This document shows, piece by piece, positions 52,301-63,886 of a stretch of DNA of 64,000 nucleotides. Numbering within the stretch: position 1 is the first letter of the stretch; each line of letters starts with the position of its first letter. The stretch covers positions 33,279,541 through 33,343,540 of the forward strand of contig BTRK01000004.1 of assembly GCA_036245805.1 (NCBI GenBank). The letters run 5' to 3'. The translations under genes and the position numbers were made by a program. The stretch comes from Pristionchus mayeri (Eukaryota; Nematoda; Chromadorea; Rhabditida; Neodiplogasteridae). A model generated the notes under the pieces. It was not told where the DNA came from, did not search any database, and saw nothing but the letters and a program-made list of their open reading frames with translations.

Positions 52301-52800
52301 TGAGGCAACCCCAGACTTGGACATTTGAGCAGCCGATTTTTGAGCTCACTCCCGACTTGGACATTTGAGCAGCGGATTTCTGAGCTCACTCCGGACTTGG
52401 ACAATTGAGCAGCCAATTTTTGAGGCAACCCCAGACATGGACATTTGAGCAGCCGATTTCTGAGCTCACCTCCGCCTTGGACACTTGAGCAGCGGATTTC
52501 TGAGCTCACTCCCGACTTGGACATTTGAGCAGCGGATTTCTGAGCTCACTCCCGACTTGGACATTTGAGCAGCCGATTTCTGAGCTCACTCCCGACTTGG
52601 ACATTTGAGCAGCCGATTTCTGAGCTCACTCCCGACTTGGACACTTGAGCAGCGGATTTCTGAGCTCACTCCGGACTTGGACATTTGAGCAGCCGATTTT
52701 TGAGGCATCCCCAGACATGGACATTTGAGCAGCCGATTTCTGAGCTCACCCCCGCCTTGGACACTTGAGCAGCGGATTTCTGAGCTCACTCCCGACTTGG
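46341..52800 (+). repeat. Satellite block VI: CACCTCCGCC and ACAATT units
   Basis: Units with CACTCCGGACTTGGACAATT followed by AGCCAATTTTTG are frequent here, as are CACCTCCGCC units. Regional markers are CCAGACATTTACATTT (near 47751, 48431, 49391, 50111, 51071), TTGGTCATTTG, and GAACAGCTTA with TGAAGCAACC (48761, 50441, 51561). A further 1120-bp shift links about 50281-50900 with 51401-52020. Confidence 0.83.
48181..51419 (+). repeat. 1680-bp (42-unit) tandem duplication
   Basis: Positions 48181-49739 match 49861-51419 at a shift of 1680 bp. Shared private variants are GAGTAGCTTA (48241, 49921), CCAAACTTTG (48311, 49991) and ACATTTAAACAG (near 48881, 50561). Differences seen include AGCCGA against AGCGGA near 48213/49893 and GAGCTTACC near 50663 against GAGCTCACC near 48983. 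Confidence 0.9.
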
Positions 52801-54360
52801 ACATTTGAGCAGCGGATTTCTGAGCTCACTCCGGACTTGGACATTTGAGCAGCTTATTTTTGAGGCAACCCCAGACTTGGACATTTGAGCAGCCTATTTT
52901 TGAGGCAACCCCAGACATGGACATTTGAGCAGCCGATTTCTGAGCTCACTCCGGACTTGGACAATTGAGCAGCCAATTTTTGAGGCAACCCCAGACATGG
53001 ACATTTGAGCAGCCGATTTCTGAGCTCACCTCCGCCTTGGACACTTGAGCAGCGGATTTCTGAGCTCACTCCCGACTTGGACATTTGAGCAGCGGATTTC
53101 TGAGCTCACTCCCGACTTGGACATTTGAGCAGCCAATTTTTGAGGCAACCCCAGACATGGACATTTGAGCAGCCGATTTCTGAGCTCACTCCGGACTTGG
53201 ACATTTGAGCAGCTTATTTTTGAGGCAACCCCAGACTTGGACATTTGAGCAGCCGATTTTTGAGGCAACCCCAGACTTTGAAATTTGAGCAGCCGATTTT
53301 TGAGGCAACCCCAGACATGGACATTTGAGCAGCCGATTTCTGAGCTCACTCCGGACTTGGACAATTGAGCAGCCAATTTTTGAGGCAACCCCAGACATGG
53401 ACATTTGAGCAGCCGATTTCTGAGCTCACCTCCGCCTTGGACACTTGAGCAGCGGATTTCTGAGCTCACTCCCGACTTGGACATTTGAGCAGCCAATTTT
53501 TGAGGCAACCCCAGACATGGACATTTGAGCAGCCGATTTCTGAGCTCACTCCGGACTTGGACATTTGAGCAGCTTATTTTTGAGGCAACCCCAGACATGG
53601 ACATTTGAGCAGCCGATTTCTGAGCTCACCTCCGCCTTGGACACTTGAGCAGCGGATTTCTGAGCTCACTCCCGACTTGGACATTTGAGCAGCGGATTTC
53701 TGAGCTCACTCCCGACTTGGACATTTGAGCAGCCAATTTTTGAGGCAACCCCAGACATGGACATTTGAGCAGCCGATTTCTGAGCTCACTCCGGACTTGG
53801 ACATTTGAGCAGCTTATTTTTGAGGCAACCCCAGACTTGGACATTTGAGCAGCCGATTTTTGAGGCAACCCCAGACTTTGAAATTTGAGCAGCCGATTTT
53901 TGAGGCAACCCCAGACATGGACATTTGAGCAGCCGATTTCTGAGCTCACTCCGGACTTGGACAATTGAGCAGCCAATTTTTGAGGCAACCCCAGACATGG
54001 ACATTTGAGCAGCCGATTTCTGAGCTCACCTCCGCCTTGGACACTTGAGCAGCGGATTTCTGAGCTCACTCCCGACTTGGACATTTGAGCAGCCAATTTT
54101 TGAGGCAACCCCAGACATGGACATTTGAGCAGCCGATTTCTGAGCTCACTCCGGACTTGGACATTTGAGCAGCTTATTTTTGAGGCAACCCCAGACTTGG
54201 ACATTTGAGCAGCCGATTTTTGAGGCAACCCCAGACTTTGAAATTTGAGCAGCCGATTTTTGAGGCAACCCCAGACATGGACATTTGAGCAGCCGATTTC
54301 TGAGCTCACTCCGGACTTGGACAATTGAGCAGCCAATTTTTGAGGCAACCCCAGACATGG

Positions 54361-55640
54361 ACATTTGAGCAGCCGATTTCTGAGCTCACCTCCGCCTTGG
54401 ACACTTGAGCAGCGGATTTCTGAGCTCACTCCCGACTTGGACATTTGAGCAGCGGATTTCTGAGCTCACTCCCGACTTGGATATTTGAGCAGCCGATTTC
54501 TGAGCTCACTCCGGACTTGGACATTTGAGCAGCCGATTTTTGAGGCAACCCCAGACATGGACATTTGAGCAGCCGATTTCTGAGCTCACTCCCGACTTGG
54601 ACATTTGAGCAGCGGATTTCTGAGCTCACTCCGGACTTGGACATTTGAGCAGCCAATTTTTGAGGCAACCCCAGACATGGACATTTGAGCAGCCGATTTC
54701 TGAGCTCACTCCGGACTTGGACATTTGAGCAGCTTATTTTTGAGGCAACCCCAGACTTGGACATTTGAGCAGCCGATTTTTGAGGCAACCCCAGACTTTG
54801 AAATTTGAGCAGCCGATTTTTGAGGCAACCCCAGACATGGACATTTGAGCAGCCGATTTCTGAGCTCACTCCGGACTTGGACAATTGAGCAGCCAATTTT
54901 TGAGGCAACCCCAGACATGGACATTTGAGCAGCCGATTTCTGAGCTCACTCCGGACTTGGACATTTGAGCAGCTTATTTTTGAGGCAAGCCCAGACTTGG
55001 ACATTTGAGCAGCCGATTTCTGAGCTCACCTCCGCCTTGGACACTTGAGCAGCGGATTTCTGAGCTCACTCCCGACTTGGACATTTGAGCAGCGGATTTC
55101 TGAGCTCACTCCCGACTTGGATATTTGAGCAGCCGATTTCTGAGCTCACTCCGGACTTGGACATTTGAGCAGCCGATTTTTGAGGCAACCCCAGACATGG
55201 ACATTTGAGCAGCCGATTTCTGAGCTCACTCCCGACTTGGACATTTGAGCAGCGGATTTCTGAGCTCACTCCGGACTTGGACATTTGAGCAGCCAATTTT
55301 TGAGGCAACCCCAGACATGGACATTTGAGCAGCCGATTTCTGAGCTCACTCCGGACTTGGACATTTGAGCAGCTTATTTTTGAGGCAACCCCAGACTTGG
55401 ACATTTGAGCAGCCGATTTTTGAGGCAACCCCAGACTTTGAAATTTGAGCAGCCGATTTTTGAGGCAACCCCAGACATGGACATTTGAGCAGCCGATTTC
55501 TGAGCTCACTCCGGACTTGGACAATTGAGCAGCCAATTTTTGAGGCAACCCCAGACATGGACATTTGAGCAGCCGATTTCTGAGCTCACTCCGGACTTGG
55601 ACATTTGAGCAGCTTATTTTTGAGGCAACCCCAGACTTGG
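54361..55640 (+). repeat. 640-bp (16-unit) tandem duplication
   Basis: Copies 54361-55000 and 55001-55640 have the same unit order at a shift of 640 bp. The first carries a private GAGGCAAGCCC change at about 54989 where the second has GAGGCAACCCC. The copies part ways at about 55000/55640. Confidence 0.9.
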
Positions 55641-58600
55641 ACATTTGAGCAGCCGATTTTTGAGGCAACCCCAGACTTTGAAATTTGAGCAGCCGATTTT
55701 TGAGGCAACCCCAGACATGGACATTTGAGCAGCCGATTTCTGAGCTCACTCCGGACTTGGACAATTGAGCAGCTTATTTTTGAGGCAACCCCAGACTTGG
55801 ACATTTGAGCAGCCGATTTTTGAGGCAACCCCAGACTTTGAAATTTGAGCAGCCGATTTTTGAGGCAACCCCAGACATGGACATTTGAGCAGCCGATTTC
55901 TGAGCTCACTCCGGACTTGGACAATTGAGCAGCCAATTTTTGAGGCAACCCCAGACATGGACATTTGAGCAGCCGATTTCTGAGCTCACCTCCGCCTTGG
56001 ACACTTGAGCAGCGGATTTCTGAGCTCACTCCCGACTTGGACATTTGAGCAGCGGATTTCTGAGCTCACTCCCGACTTGGATATTTGAGCAGCCGATTTC
56101 TGAGCTCACTCCGGACTTGGACATTTGAGCAGCCGATTTTTGAGGCAACCCCAGACATGGACATTTGAGCAGCCGATTTCTGAGCTCACTCCCGACTTGG
56201 ACATTTGAGCAGCGGATTGCTGAGCTCACTCCGGACTTGGACATTTGAGCAGCCAATTTTTGAGGCAACCCCAGACATGGACATTTGAGCAGCCGATTTC
56301 TGAGCTCACTCCGGACTTGGACATTTGAGCAGCTTATTTTTGAGGCAACCCCAGACTTGGACATTTGAGCAGCCGATTTTTGAGGCAACCCCAGACTTTG
56401 AAATTTGAGCAGCCGATTTTTGAGGCAACCCCAGACATGGACATTTGAGCAGCCGATTTCTGAGCTCACTCCGGACTTGGACAATTGAGCAGCCAATTTT
56501 TGAGGCAACCCCAGACATGGACATTTGAGCAGCCGATTTCTGAGCTCACCTCCGCCTTGGACACTTGAGCAGCGGATTTCTGAGCTCACTCCCGACTTGG
56601 ACATTTGAGCAGCCGATTTTTGAGCTCACTCCCGACTTGGACATTTGAGCAGCGGATTTCTGAGCTCACTCCGGACTTGGACATTTGAGCAGCCAATTTT
56701 TGAGGCAACCCCAGACATGGACATTTGAGCAGCCGATTTCTGAGCTCACTCCGGACTTGGACATTTGAGCAGCTTATTTTTGAGGCAACCCCAGACTTGG
56801 ACATTTGAGCAGCCGATTTTTGAGGCAACCCCAGACTTTGAAATTTGAGCAGCCGATTTTTGAGGCAACCCCAGACATGGACATTTGAGCAGCCGATTTC
56901 TGAGCTCACTCCGGACTTGGACAATTGAGCAGCCAATTTTTGAGGCAACCCCAGACATGGACATTTGAGCAGCCGATTTCTGAGCTCACCTCCGCCTTGG
57001 ACACTTGAGCAGCGGATTTCTGAGCTCACTCCCGACTTGGACATTTGAGCAGCCGATTTTTGAGGCAACCCCAGACATGGACATTTGAGCAGCCGATTTC
57101 TGAGCTCACTCCGGACTTGGACAATTGAGCAGCCAATTTTTGAGGCAACCCCAGACATGGACATTTGAGCAGCCGATTTCTGAGCTCACCTCCGCCTTGG
57201 ACACTTGAGCAGCGGATTTCTGAGCTCACTCCCGACTTGGACATTTGAGCAGCGGATTTCTGAGCTCACTCCCGACTTGGATATTTGAGCAGCCGATTTC
57301 TGAGCTCACTCCGGACTTGGACATTTGAGCAGCCGATTTTTGAGGCAACCCCAGACATGGACATTTGAGCAGCCGATTTCTGAGCTCACCCCCGCCTTGG
57401 TCATTTGAGCAGCCGATTTCTGAGCTCACTCCCGACTTGGACATTTGAGCAGCGGATTTCTGAGCTCACTCCGGACTTGGACATTTGAGCAGCCAATTTT
57501 TGAGGCAACTCCAGACATGGACATTTGAGCAGCCGATTTCTGAGCTCACTCCGGACTTGGACATTTGAGCAGCTTATTTTTGAGGCAACCCCAGACTTGG
57601 ACATTTGAGCAGCCGATTTTTGAGGCAACCCCAGACTTTGAAATTTGAGCAGCCGATTTTTGAGGCAACCCCAGACATGGACATTTGAGCAGCCGATTTC
57701 TGAGCTCACTCCGGACTTGGACAATTGAGCAGCCAATTTTTGAGGCAACCCCAGACATGGACATTTGAGCAGCCGATTTCTGAGCTCACCTCCGCCTTGG
57801 ACACTTGAGCAGCGGATTTCTGAGCTCACTCCCGACTTGGACATTTGAGCAGCCGATTTTTGAGGCAACCCCAGACATGGACATTTGAGCAGCCGATTTC
57901 TGAGCTCACTCCGGACTTGGACAATTGAGCAGCCAATTTTTGAGGCAACCCCAGACATGGACATTTGAGCAGCCGATTTCTGAGCTCACCTCCGCCTTGG
58001 ACACTTGAGCAGCGGATTTCTGAGCTCACTCCCGACTTGGACATTTGAGCAGCCGATTTCTGAGCTCACTCCGGACTTGGACATTTGAGCAGCTTATTTT
58101 TGAGGCAACCCCAGACTTGGACATTTGAGCAGCCGATTTTTGAGGCAACCCCAGACTTTGAAATTTGAGCAGCCGATTTTTGAGGCAACCCCAGACATGG
58201 ACATTTGAGCAGCCGATTTCTGAGCTCACTCCGGACTTGGACAATTGAGCAGCTTATTTTTGAGGCAACCCCAGACTTGGACATTTGAGCAGCCGATTTT
58301 TGAGGCAACCCCAGACTTTGAAATTTGAGCAGCCGATTTTTGAGGCAACCCCAGACATGGACATTTGAGCAGCCGATTTCTGAGCTCACTCCGGACTTGG
58401 ACAATTGAGCAGCCAATTTTTGAGGCAACCCCAGACATGGACATTTGAGCAGCCGATTTCTGAGCTCACCTCCGCCTTGGACACTTGAGCAGCGGATTTC
58501 TGAGCTCACTCCCGACTTGGACATTTGAGCAGCGGATTTCTGAGCTCACTCCCGACTTGGATATTTGAGCAGCCGATTTCTGAGCTCACTCCGGACTTGG

Positions 58601-60520
58601 ACATTTGAGCAGCCGATTTTTGAGGCAACCCCAGACATGGACATTTGAGCAGCCGATTTCTGAGCTCACTCCCGACTTGGACATTTGAGCAGCGGATTGC
58701 TGAGCTCACTCCGGACTTGGACATTTGAGCAGCCAATTTTTGAGGCAACCCCAGACATGGACATTTGAGCAGCCGATTTCTGAGCTCACTCCGGACTTGG
58801 ACATTTGAGCAGCTTATTTTTGAGGCAACCCCAGACTTGGACATTTGAGCAGCCGATTTTTGAGGCAACCCCAGACTTTGAAATTTGAGCAGCCGATTTT
58901 TGAGGCAACCCCAGACATGGACATTTGAGCAGCCGATTTCTGAGCTCACTCCGGACTTGGACAATTGAGCAGCCAATTTTTGAGGCAACCCCAGACATGG
59001 ACATTTGAGCAGCCGATTTCTGAGCTCACCTCCGCCTTGGACACTTGAGCAGCGGATTTCTGAGCTCACTCCCGACTTGGACATTTGAGCAGCCGATTTT
59101 TGAGCTCACTCCCGACTTGGACATTTGAGCAGCGGATTTCTGAGCTCACTCCGGACTTGGACATTTGAGCAGCCAATTTTTGAGGCAACCCCAGACATGG
59201 ACATTTGAGCAGCCGATTTCTGAGCTCACTCCGGACTTGGACATTTGAGCAGCTTATTTTTGAGGCAACCCCAGACTTGGACATTTGAGCAGCCGATTTT
59301 TGAGGCAACCCCAGACTTTGAAATTTGAGCAGCCGATTTTTGAGGCAACCCCAGACATGGACATTTGAGCAGCCGATTTCTGAGCTCACTCCGGACTTGG
59401 ACAATTGAGCAGCCAATTTTTGAGGCAACCCCAGACATGGACATTTGAGCAGCCGATTTCTGAGCTCACCTCCGCCTTGGACACTTGAGCAGCGGATTTC
59501 TGAGCTCACTCCCGACTTGGACATTTGAGCAGCCGATTTTTGAGGCAACCCCAGACATGGACATTTGAGCAGCCGATTTCTGAGCTCACTCCGGACTTGG
59601 ACAATTGAGCAGCCAATTTTTGAGGCAACCCCAGACATGGACATTTGAGCAGCCGATTTCTGAGCTCACCTCCGCCTTGGACACTTGAGCAGCGGATTTC
59701 TGAGCTCACTCCCGACTTGGACATTTGAGCAGCGGATTTCTGAGCTCACTCCCGACTTGGATATTTGAGCAGCCGATTTCTGAGCTCACTCCGGACTTGG
59801 ACATTTGAGCAGCCGATTTTTGAGGCAACCCCAGACATGGACATTTGAGCAGCCGATTTCTGAGCTCACCCCCGCCTTGGTCATTTGAGCAGCCGATTTC
59901 TGAGCTCACTCCCGACTTGGACATTTGAGCAGCGGATTTCTGAGCTCACTCCGGACTTGGACATTTGAGCAGCCAATTTTTGAGGCAACTCCAGACATGG
60001 ACATTTGAGCAGCCGATTTCTGAGCTCACTCCGGACTTGGACATTTGAGCAGCTTATTTTTGAGGCAACCCCAGACTTGGACATTTGAGCAGCCGATTTT
60101 TGAGGCAACCCCAGACTTTGAAATTTGAGCAGCCGATTTTTGAGGCAACCCCAGACATGGACATTTGAGCAGCCGATTTCTGAGCTCACTCCGGACTTGG
60201 ACAATTGAGCAGCCAATTTTTGAGGCAACCCCAGACATGGACATTTGAGCAGCCGATTTCTGAGCTCACCTCCGCCTTGGACACTTGAGCAGCGGATTTC
60301 TGAGCTCACTCCCGACTTGGACATTTGAGCAGCCGATTTTTGAGGCAACCCCAGACATGGACATTTGAGCAGCCGATTTCTGAGCTCACTCCGGACTTGG
60401 ACAATTGAGCAGCCAATTTTTGAGGCAACCCCAGACATGGACATTTGAGCAGCCGATTTCTGAGCTCACCTCCGCCTTGGACACTTGAGCAGCGGATTTC
60501 TGAGCTCACTCCCGACTTGG
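55561..60520 (+). repeat. 2480-bp (62-unit) tandem duplication
   Basis: Copy 1 is 55561-58040 and copy 2 is 58041-60520. They carry the same rare changes (AGCGGATTGC at 56211 and 58691; GAGGCAACTCC at 57501 and 59981), and I saw no difference in the unit order or bases I compared. Flanks disagree at both ends (55541 against 58021; 58053 against 60533), so this is a clean single tandem step. Confidence 0.92.
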
Positions 60521-61133
60521 ACATTTGAGCAGCGGATTTCTGAGCTCACTCCCGACTTGGATATTTGAGCAGCCGATTTCTGAGCTCACTCCGGACTTGG
60601 ACATTTGAGCAGCCGATTTTTGAGGCAACCCCAGACATGGACATTTGAGCAGCCGATTTCTGAGCTCACCCCCGCCTTGGTCATTTGAGCAGCCGATTTC
60701 TGAGCTCACTCCCGACTTGGACATTTGAGCAGCGGATTTCTGAGCTCACTCCGGACTTGGACATTTGAGCAGCCAATTTTTGAGGCAACTCCAGACATGG
60801 ACATTTGAGCAGCCGATTTCTGAGCTCACTCCGGACTTGGACATTTGAGCAGCTTATTTTTGAGGCAACCCCAGACTTGGACATTTGAGCAGCCGATTTT
60901 TGAGGCAACCCCAGACTTTGAAATTTGAGCAGCCGATTTTTGAGGCAACCCCAGACATGGACATTTGAGCAGCCGATTTCTGAGCTCACTCCGGACTTGG
61001 ACAATTGAGCAGCCAATTTTTGAGGCAACCCCAGACATGGACATTTGAGCAGCCGATTTCTGAGCTCACCTCCGCCTTGGACACTTGAGCAGCGGATTTC
61101 TGAGCTCACTCCCGACTTGGACATTTGAGCAGC
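59681..61133 (+). repeat. 800-bp (20-unit) duplication at the end of 2480-bp copy 2
   Basis: Positions from about 59681 to 60333 match 60481 to 61133 at a shift of 800 bp, including the GAGGCAACTCC unit (59981, 60781). Agreement ends where AGCCGATTTT faces AGCCAATTTT near 60334/61134. Confidence 0.87.
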
Positions 61134-61566
61134 CAATTTTTGAGGCAACCCCAGACATGGACATTTGAGCAGCCGATTTCTGAGCTCACTCCGGACTTGG
61201 ACATTTGAGCAGCTTATTTTTGAGGCAACCCCAGACTTGGATATTTGAGCAGCCGATTTTTGAGGCAACCCCAGACTTTGAAATTTGAGCAGCCGATTTT
61301 TGAGGCAACCCCAGACATGGACATTTGAGCAGCCGATTTCTGAGCTCACTCCGGACTTGGACAATTGAGCAGCCAATTTTTGAGGCAACCCCAGACATGG
61401 ACATTTGAGCAGCCGATTTCTGAGCTCACCTCCGCCTTGGACACTTGAGCAGCGGATTTCTGAGCTCACTCCCGACTTGGACATTTGAGCAGCGGATTTC
61501 TGAGCTCACTCCCGACTTGGATATTTGAGCAGCCGATTTCTGAGCTCACTCCGGACTTGGACATTT

Positions 61567-61606
61567 GAGCAGCCGATTTTTGAGGCAACCCCCGCCTTGG
61601 TCATTT
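61567..61606 (+). repeat. Chimeric unit: B-type left half joined to CCCCCGCC right half
   Basis: This unit reads TTTTTGAGGCAACC (family B) and continues CCCGCCTTGGTCATTT (family A, C-rich form). I saw no other unit with this join. It sits at the border between blocks VII and VIII, so it may be the junction of an unequal exchange within a unit. Confidence 0.85.
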
Positions 61607-62806
61607 GAGCAGCCGATTTCTGAGCTCACTCCCGACTTGGACACTTGAGCAGCGGATTTCTGAGCTCACTCCGGACTTGGACATTTGAGCAGCCGATTTT
61701 TGAGGCAACCCCAGACATGGACATTTGAGCAGCCGATTTCTGAGCTCACCCCCGCCTTGGACACTTGTGCAGCGGATTTCTGAGCTCACTCCCGACTTGG
61801 ACATTTGAGCAGCGGATTTCTGAGCTCACTCCGGACTTGGACATTTGAGCAGCTTATTTTTGAGGCAACCCCAGACTTGGACATTTGAGCAGCCGATTTT
61901 TGAGCTCACTCCCGACTTGGACATTTGAGCAGCGGATTTCTGAGCTCACTCCCGACTTGGACATTTGAGCAGCCTATTTCTGAGCTCACTCCGGACTTGG
62001 ACATTTGAGTAGCTTATTTTTGAGGCAACCCCAGACTTGGACATTTGAGCAGCCGATTTTTGATGCAACCCCAGACTTTGAAATTTGAGCAGCCGATTTT
62101 TGAGGCAACCCCAGACATGGACATTTGAGCAGCCGATTTCTGAGCTCACTCCGGACTTGGACAATTGAGCAGCCAATTTTTGAGGCAACCCCAGACATGG
62201 ACATTTGAGCAGCCGATTTCTGAGCTCACTCCGGACTTGGACATTTGAGCAGCCGATTTTTGAGGCAACCCCAGACATGCACATTTGAGCAGCCGATTTC
62301 TGAGCTCACTCCCGACTTGGACACTTGAGCAGCGGATTTCTGAGCTCACTCCCGACTTGGACATTTGAGCAGCGGATTTCTGAGCTCACTCCCGACTTGG
62401 ATATTTGAGCAGCCGATTTCTGAGCTCACTCCCGACTTGGACACTTGAGCAGCGGATTTCTGAGCTCACTCCGGACTTGGACATTTGAGCAGCCGATTTT
62501 TGAGGCAACCCCAGACATGGACATTTGAGCAGCCGATTTCTGAGCTCACCCCCGCCTTGGACACTTGAGCAGCGGATTTCTGAGCTCACTCCCGACTTGG
62601 ACATTTGAGCAGCGGATTTCTGAGCTCACTCCGGACTTGGACATTTGAGCAGCTTATTTTTGAGGCAACCCCAGACTTGGACATTTGAGCAGCCGATTTT
62701 TGAGCTCACTCCCGACTTGGACATTTGAGCAGCGGATTTCTGAGCTCACTCCCGACTTGGACATTTGAGCAGCCGATTTCTGAGCTCACTCCGGACTTGG
62801 ACATTT

Positions 62807-62846
62807 GAGCAGCCGATTTCTGAGGCAACCCCAGACTTTGAAATTT
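62807..62846 (+). repeat. Chimeric unit: A-type TTTCTGAG joined to B-type GCAACC
   Basis: The unit reads TTTCTGAGGCAACCCC and ends TTTGAAATTT. Normally TTTCTGAG is followed by CTCAC, and GCAACC is preceded by TTTTTGAG. The same hybrid is present once more at 63847, 1040 bp away. Confidence 0.88.
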
Positions 62847-63846
62847 GAGCAGCCGATTTTTGAGGCAACCCCAGACATGGACATTTGAGCAGCCGATTTT
62901 TGAGGCAACCCCAGACTTTGAAATTTGAGCAGCCGATTTTTGAGGCAACCCCAGACATGGACATTTGAGCAGCCGATTTCTGAGCTCACCCCCGCCTTGG
63001 ACACTTGAGCAGCGGATTTCTGAGCTCACTCCCGACTTGGACATTTGAGCAGCGGATTTCTGAGCTCACTCCCGACTTGGACATTTGAGCAGCCTATTTC
63101 TGAGCTCACTCCGGACTTGGACATTTGAGTAGCTTATTTTTGAGGCAACCCCAGACTTGGACATTTGAGCAGCCGATTTTTGATGCAACCCCAGACTTTG
63201 AAATTTGAGCAGCCGATTTTTGAGGCAACCCCAGACATGGACATTTGAGCAGCCGATTTCTGAGCTCACTCCGGACTTGGACAATTGAGCAGCCAATTTT
63301 TGAGGCAACCCCAGACATGGACATTTGAGCAGCCGATTTCTGAGCTCACTCCGGACTTGGACATTTGAGCAGCCGATTTTTGAGGCAACCCCAGACATGC
63401 ACATTTGAGCAGCCGATTTCTGAGCTCACCCCCGCCTTGGTCATTTGAACAGCCGATTTCTGAGCTCACTCCCGACTTGGACACTTGAGCAGCGGATTTC
63501 TGAGCTCACTCCGGACTTGGACATTTGAGCAGCCGATTTTTGAGGCAACCCCAGACATGGACATTTGAGCAGCCGATTTCTGAGCTCACCCCCGCCTTGG
63601 ACACTTGAGCAGCGGATTTCTGAGCTCACTCCCGACTTGGACATTTGAGCAGCGGATTTCTGAGCTCACTCCGGACTTGGACATTTGAGCAGCTTATTTT
63701 TGAGGCAACCCCAGACTTGGACATTTGAGCAGCCGATTTTTGAGCTCACCCCCGACTTGGACATTTGAGCAGCGGATTTCTGAGCTCACTCCCGACTTGG
63801 ACATTTGAGCAGCCGATTTCTGAGCTCACTCCGGACTTGGACATTT

Positions 63847-63886
63847 GAGCAGCCGATTTCTGAGGCAACCCCAGACTTTGAAATTT
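63847..63886 (+). repeat. Second copy of the TTTCTGAGGCAACC hybrid unit
   Basis: Same join as the unit at 62807 and the same neighbours, carried along by the 1040-bp shift. It shows the hybrid arose before that duplication. Confidence 0.88.

Larger units (their letters stand above)
52801..61566 (+). repeat. Satellite block VII: 360/640/2480-bp repeats
   Basis: B units occur at nearly every second to third position here, so long minus-strand frames open repeatedly. A 9-unit (360-bp) step links 53786 and 54146. Markers are TTGGATATTTG, AGCGGATTGC (56211, 58691) and GAGGCAACTCC (57501, 59981, 60781). No gene is present. Confidence 0.85.

Noticed and set aside
53626..54444. Possible 272-residue cysteine- and leucine-containing repeat protein
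   Set aside because: Its repeat is the literal translation of three satellite units, identical in kind to the other frames; it is open only because B units fall at every third position.
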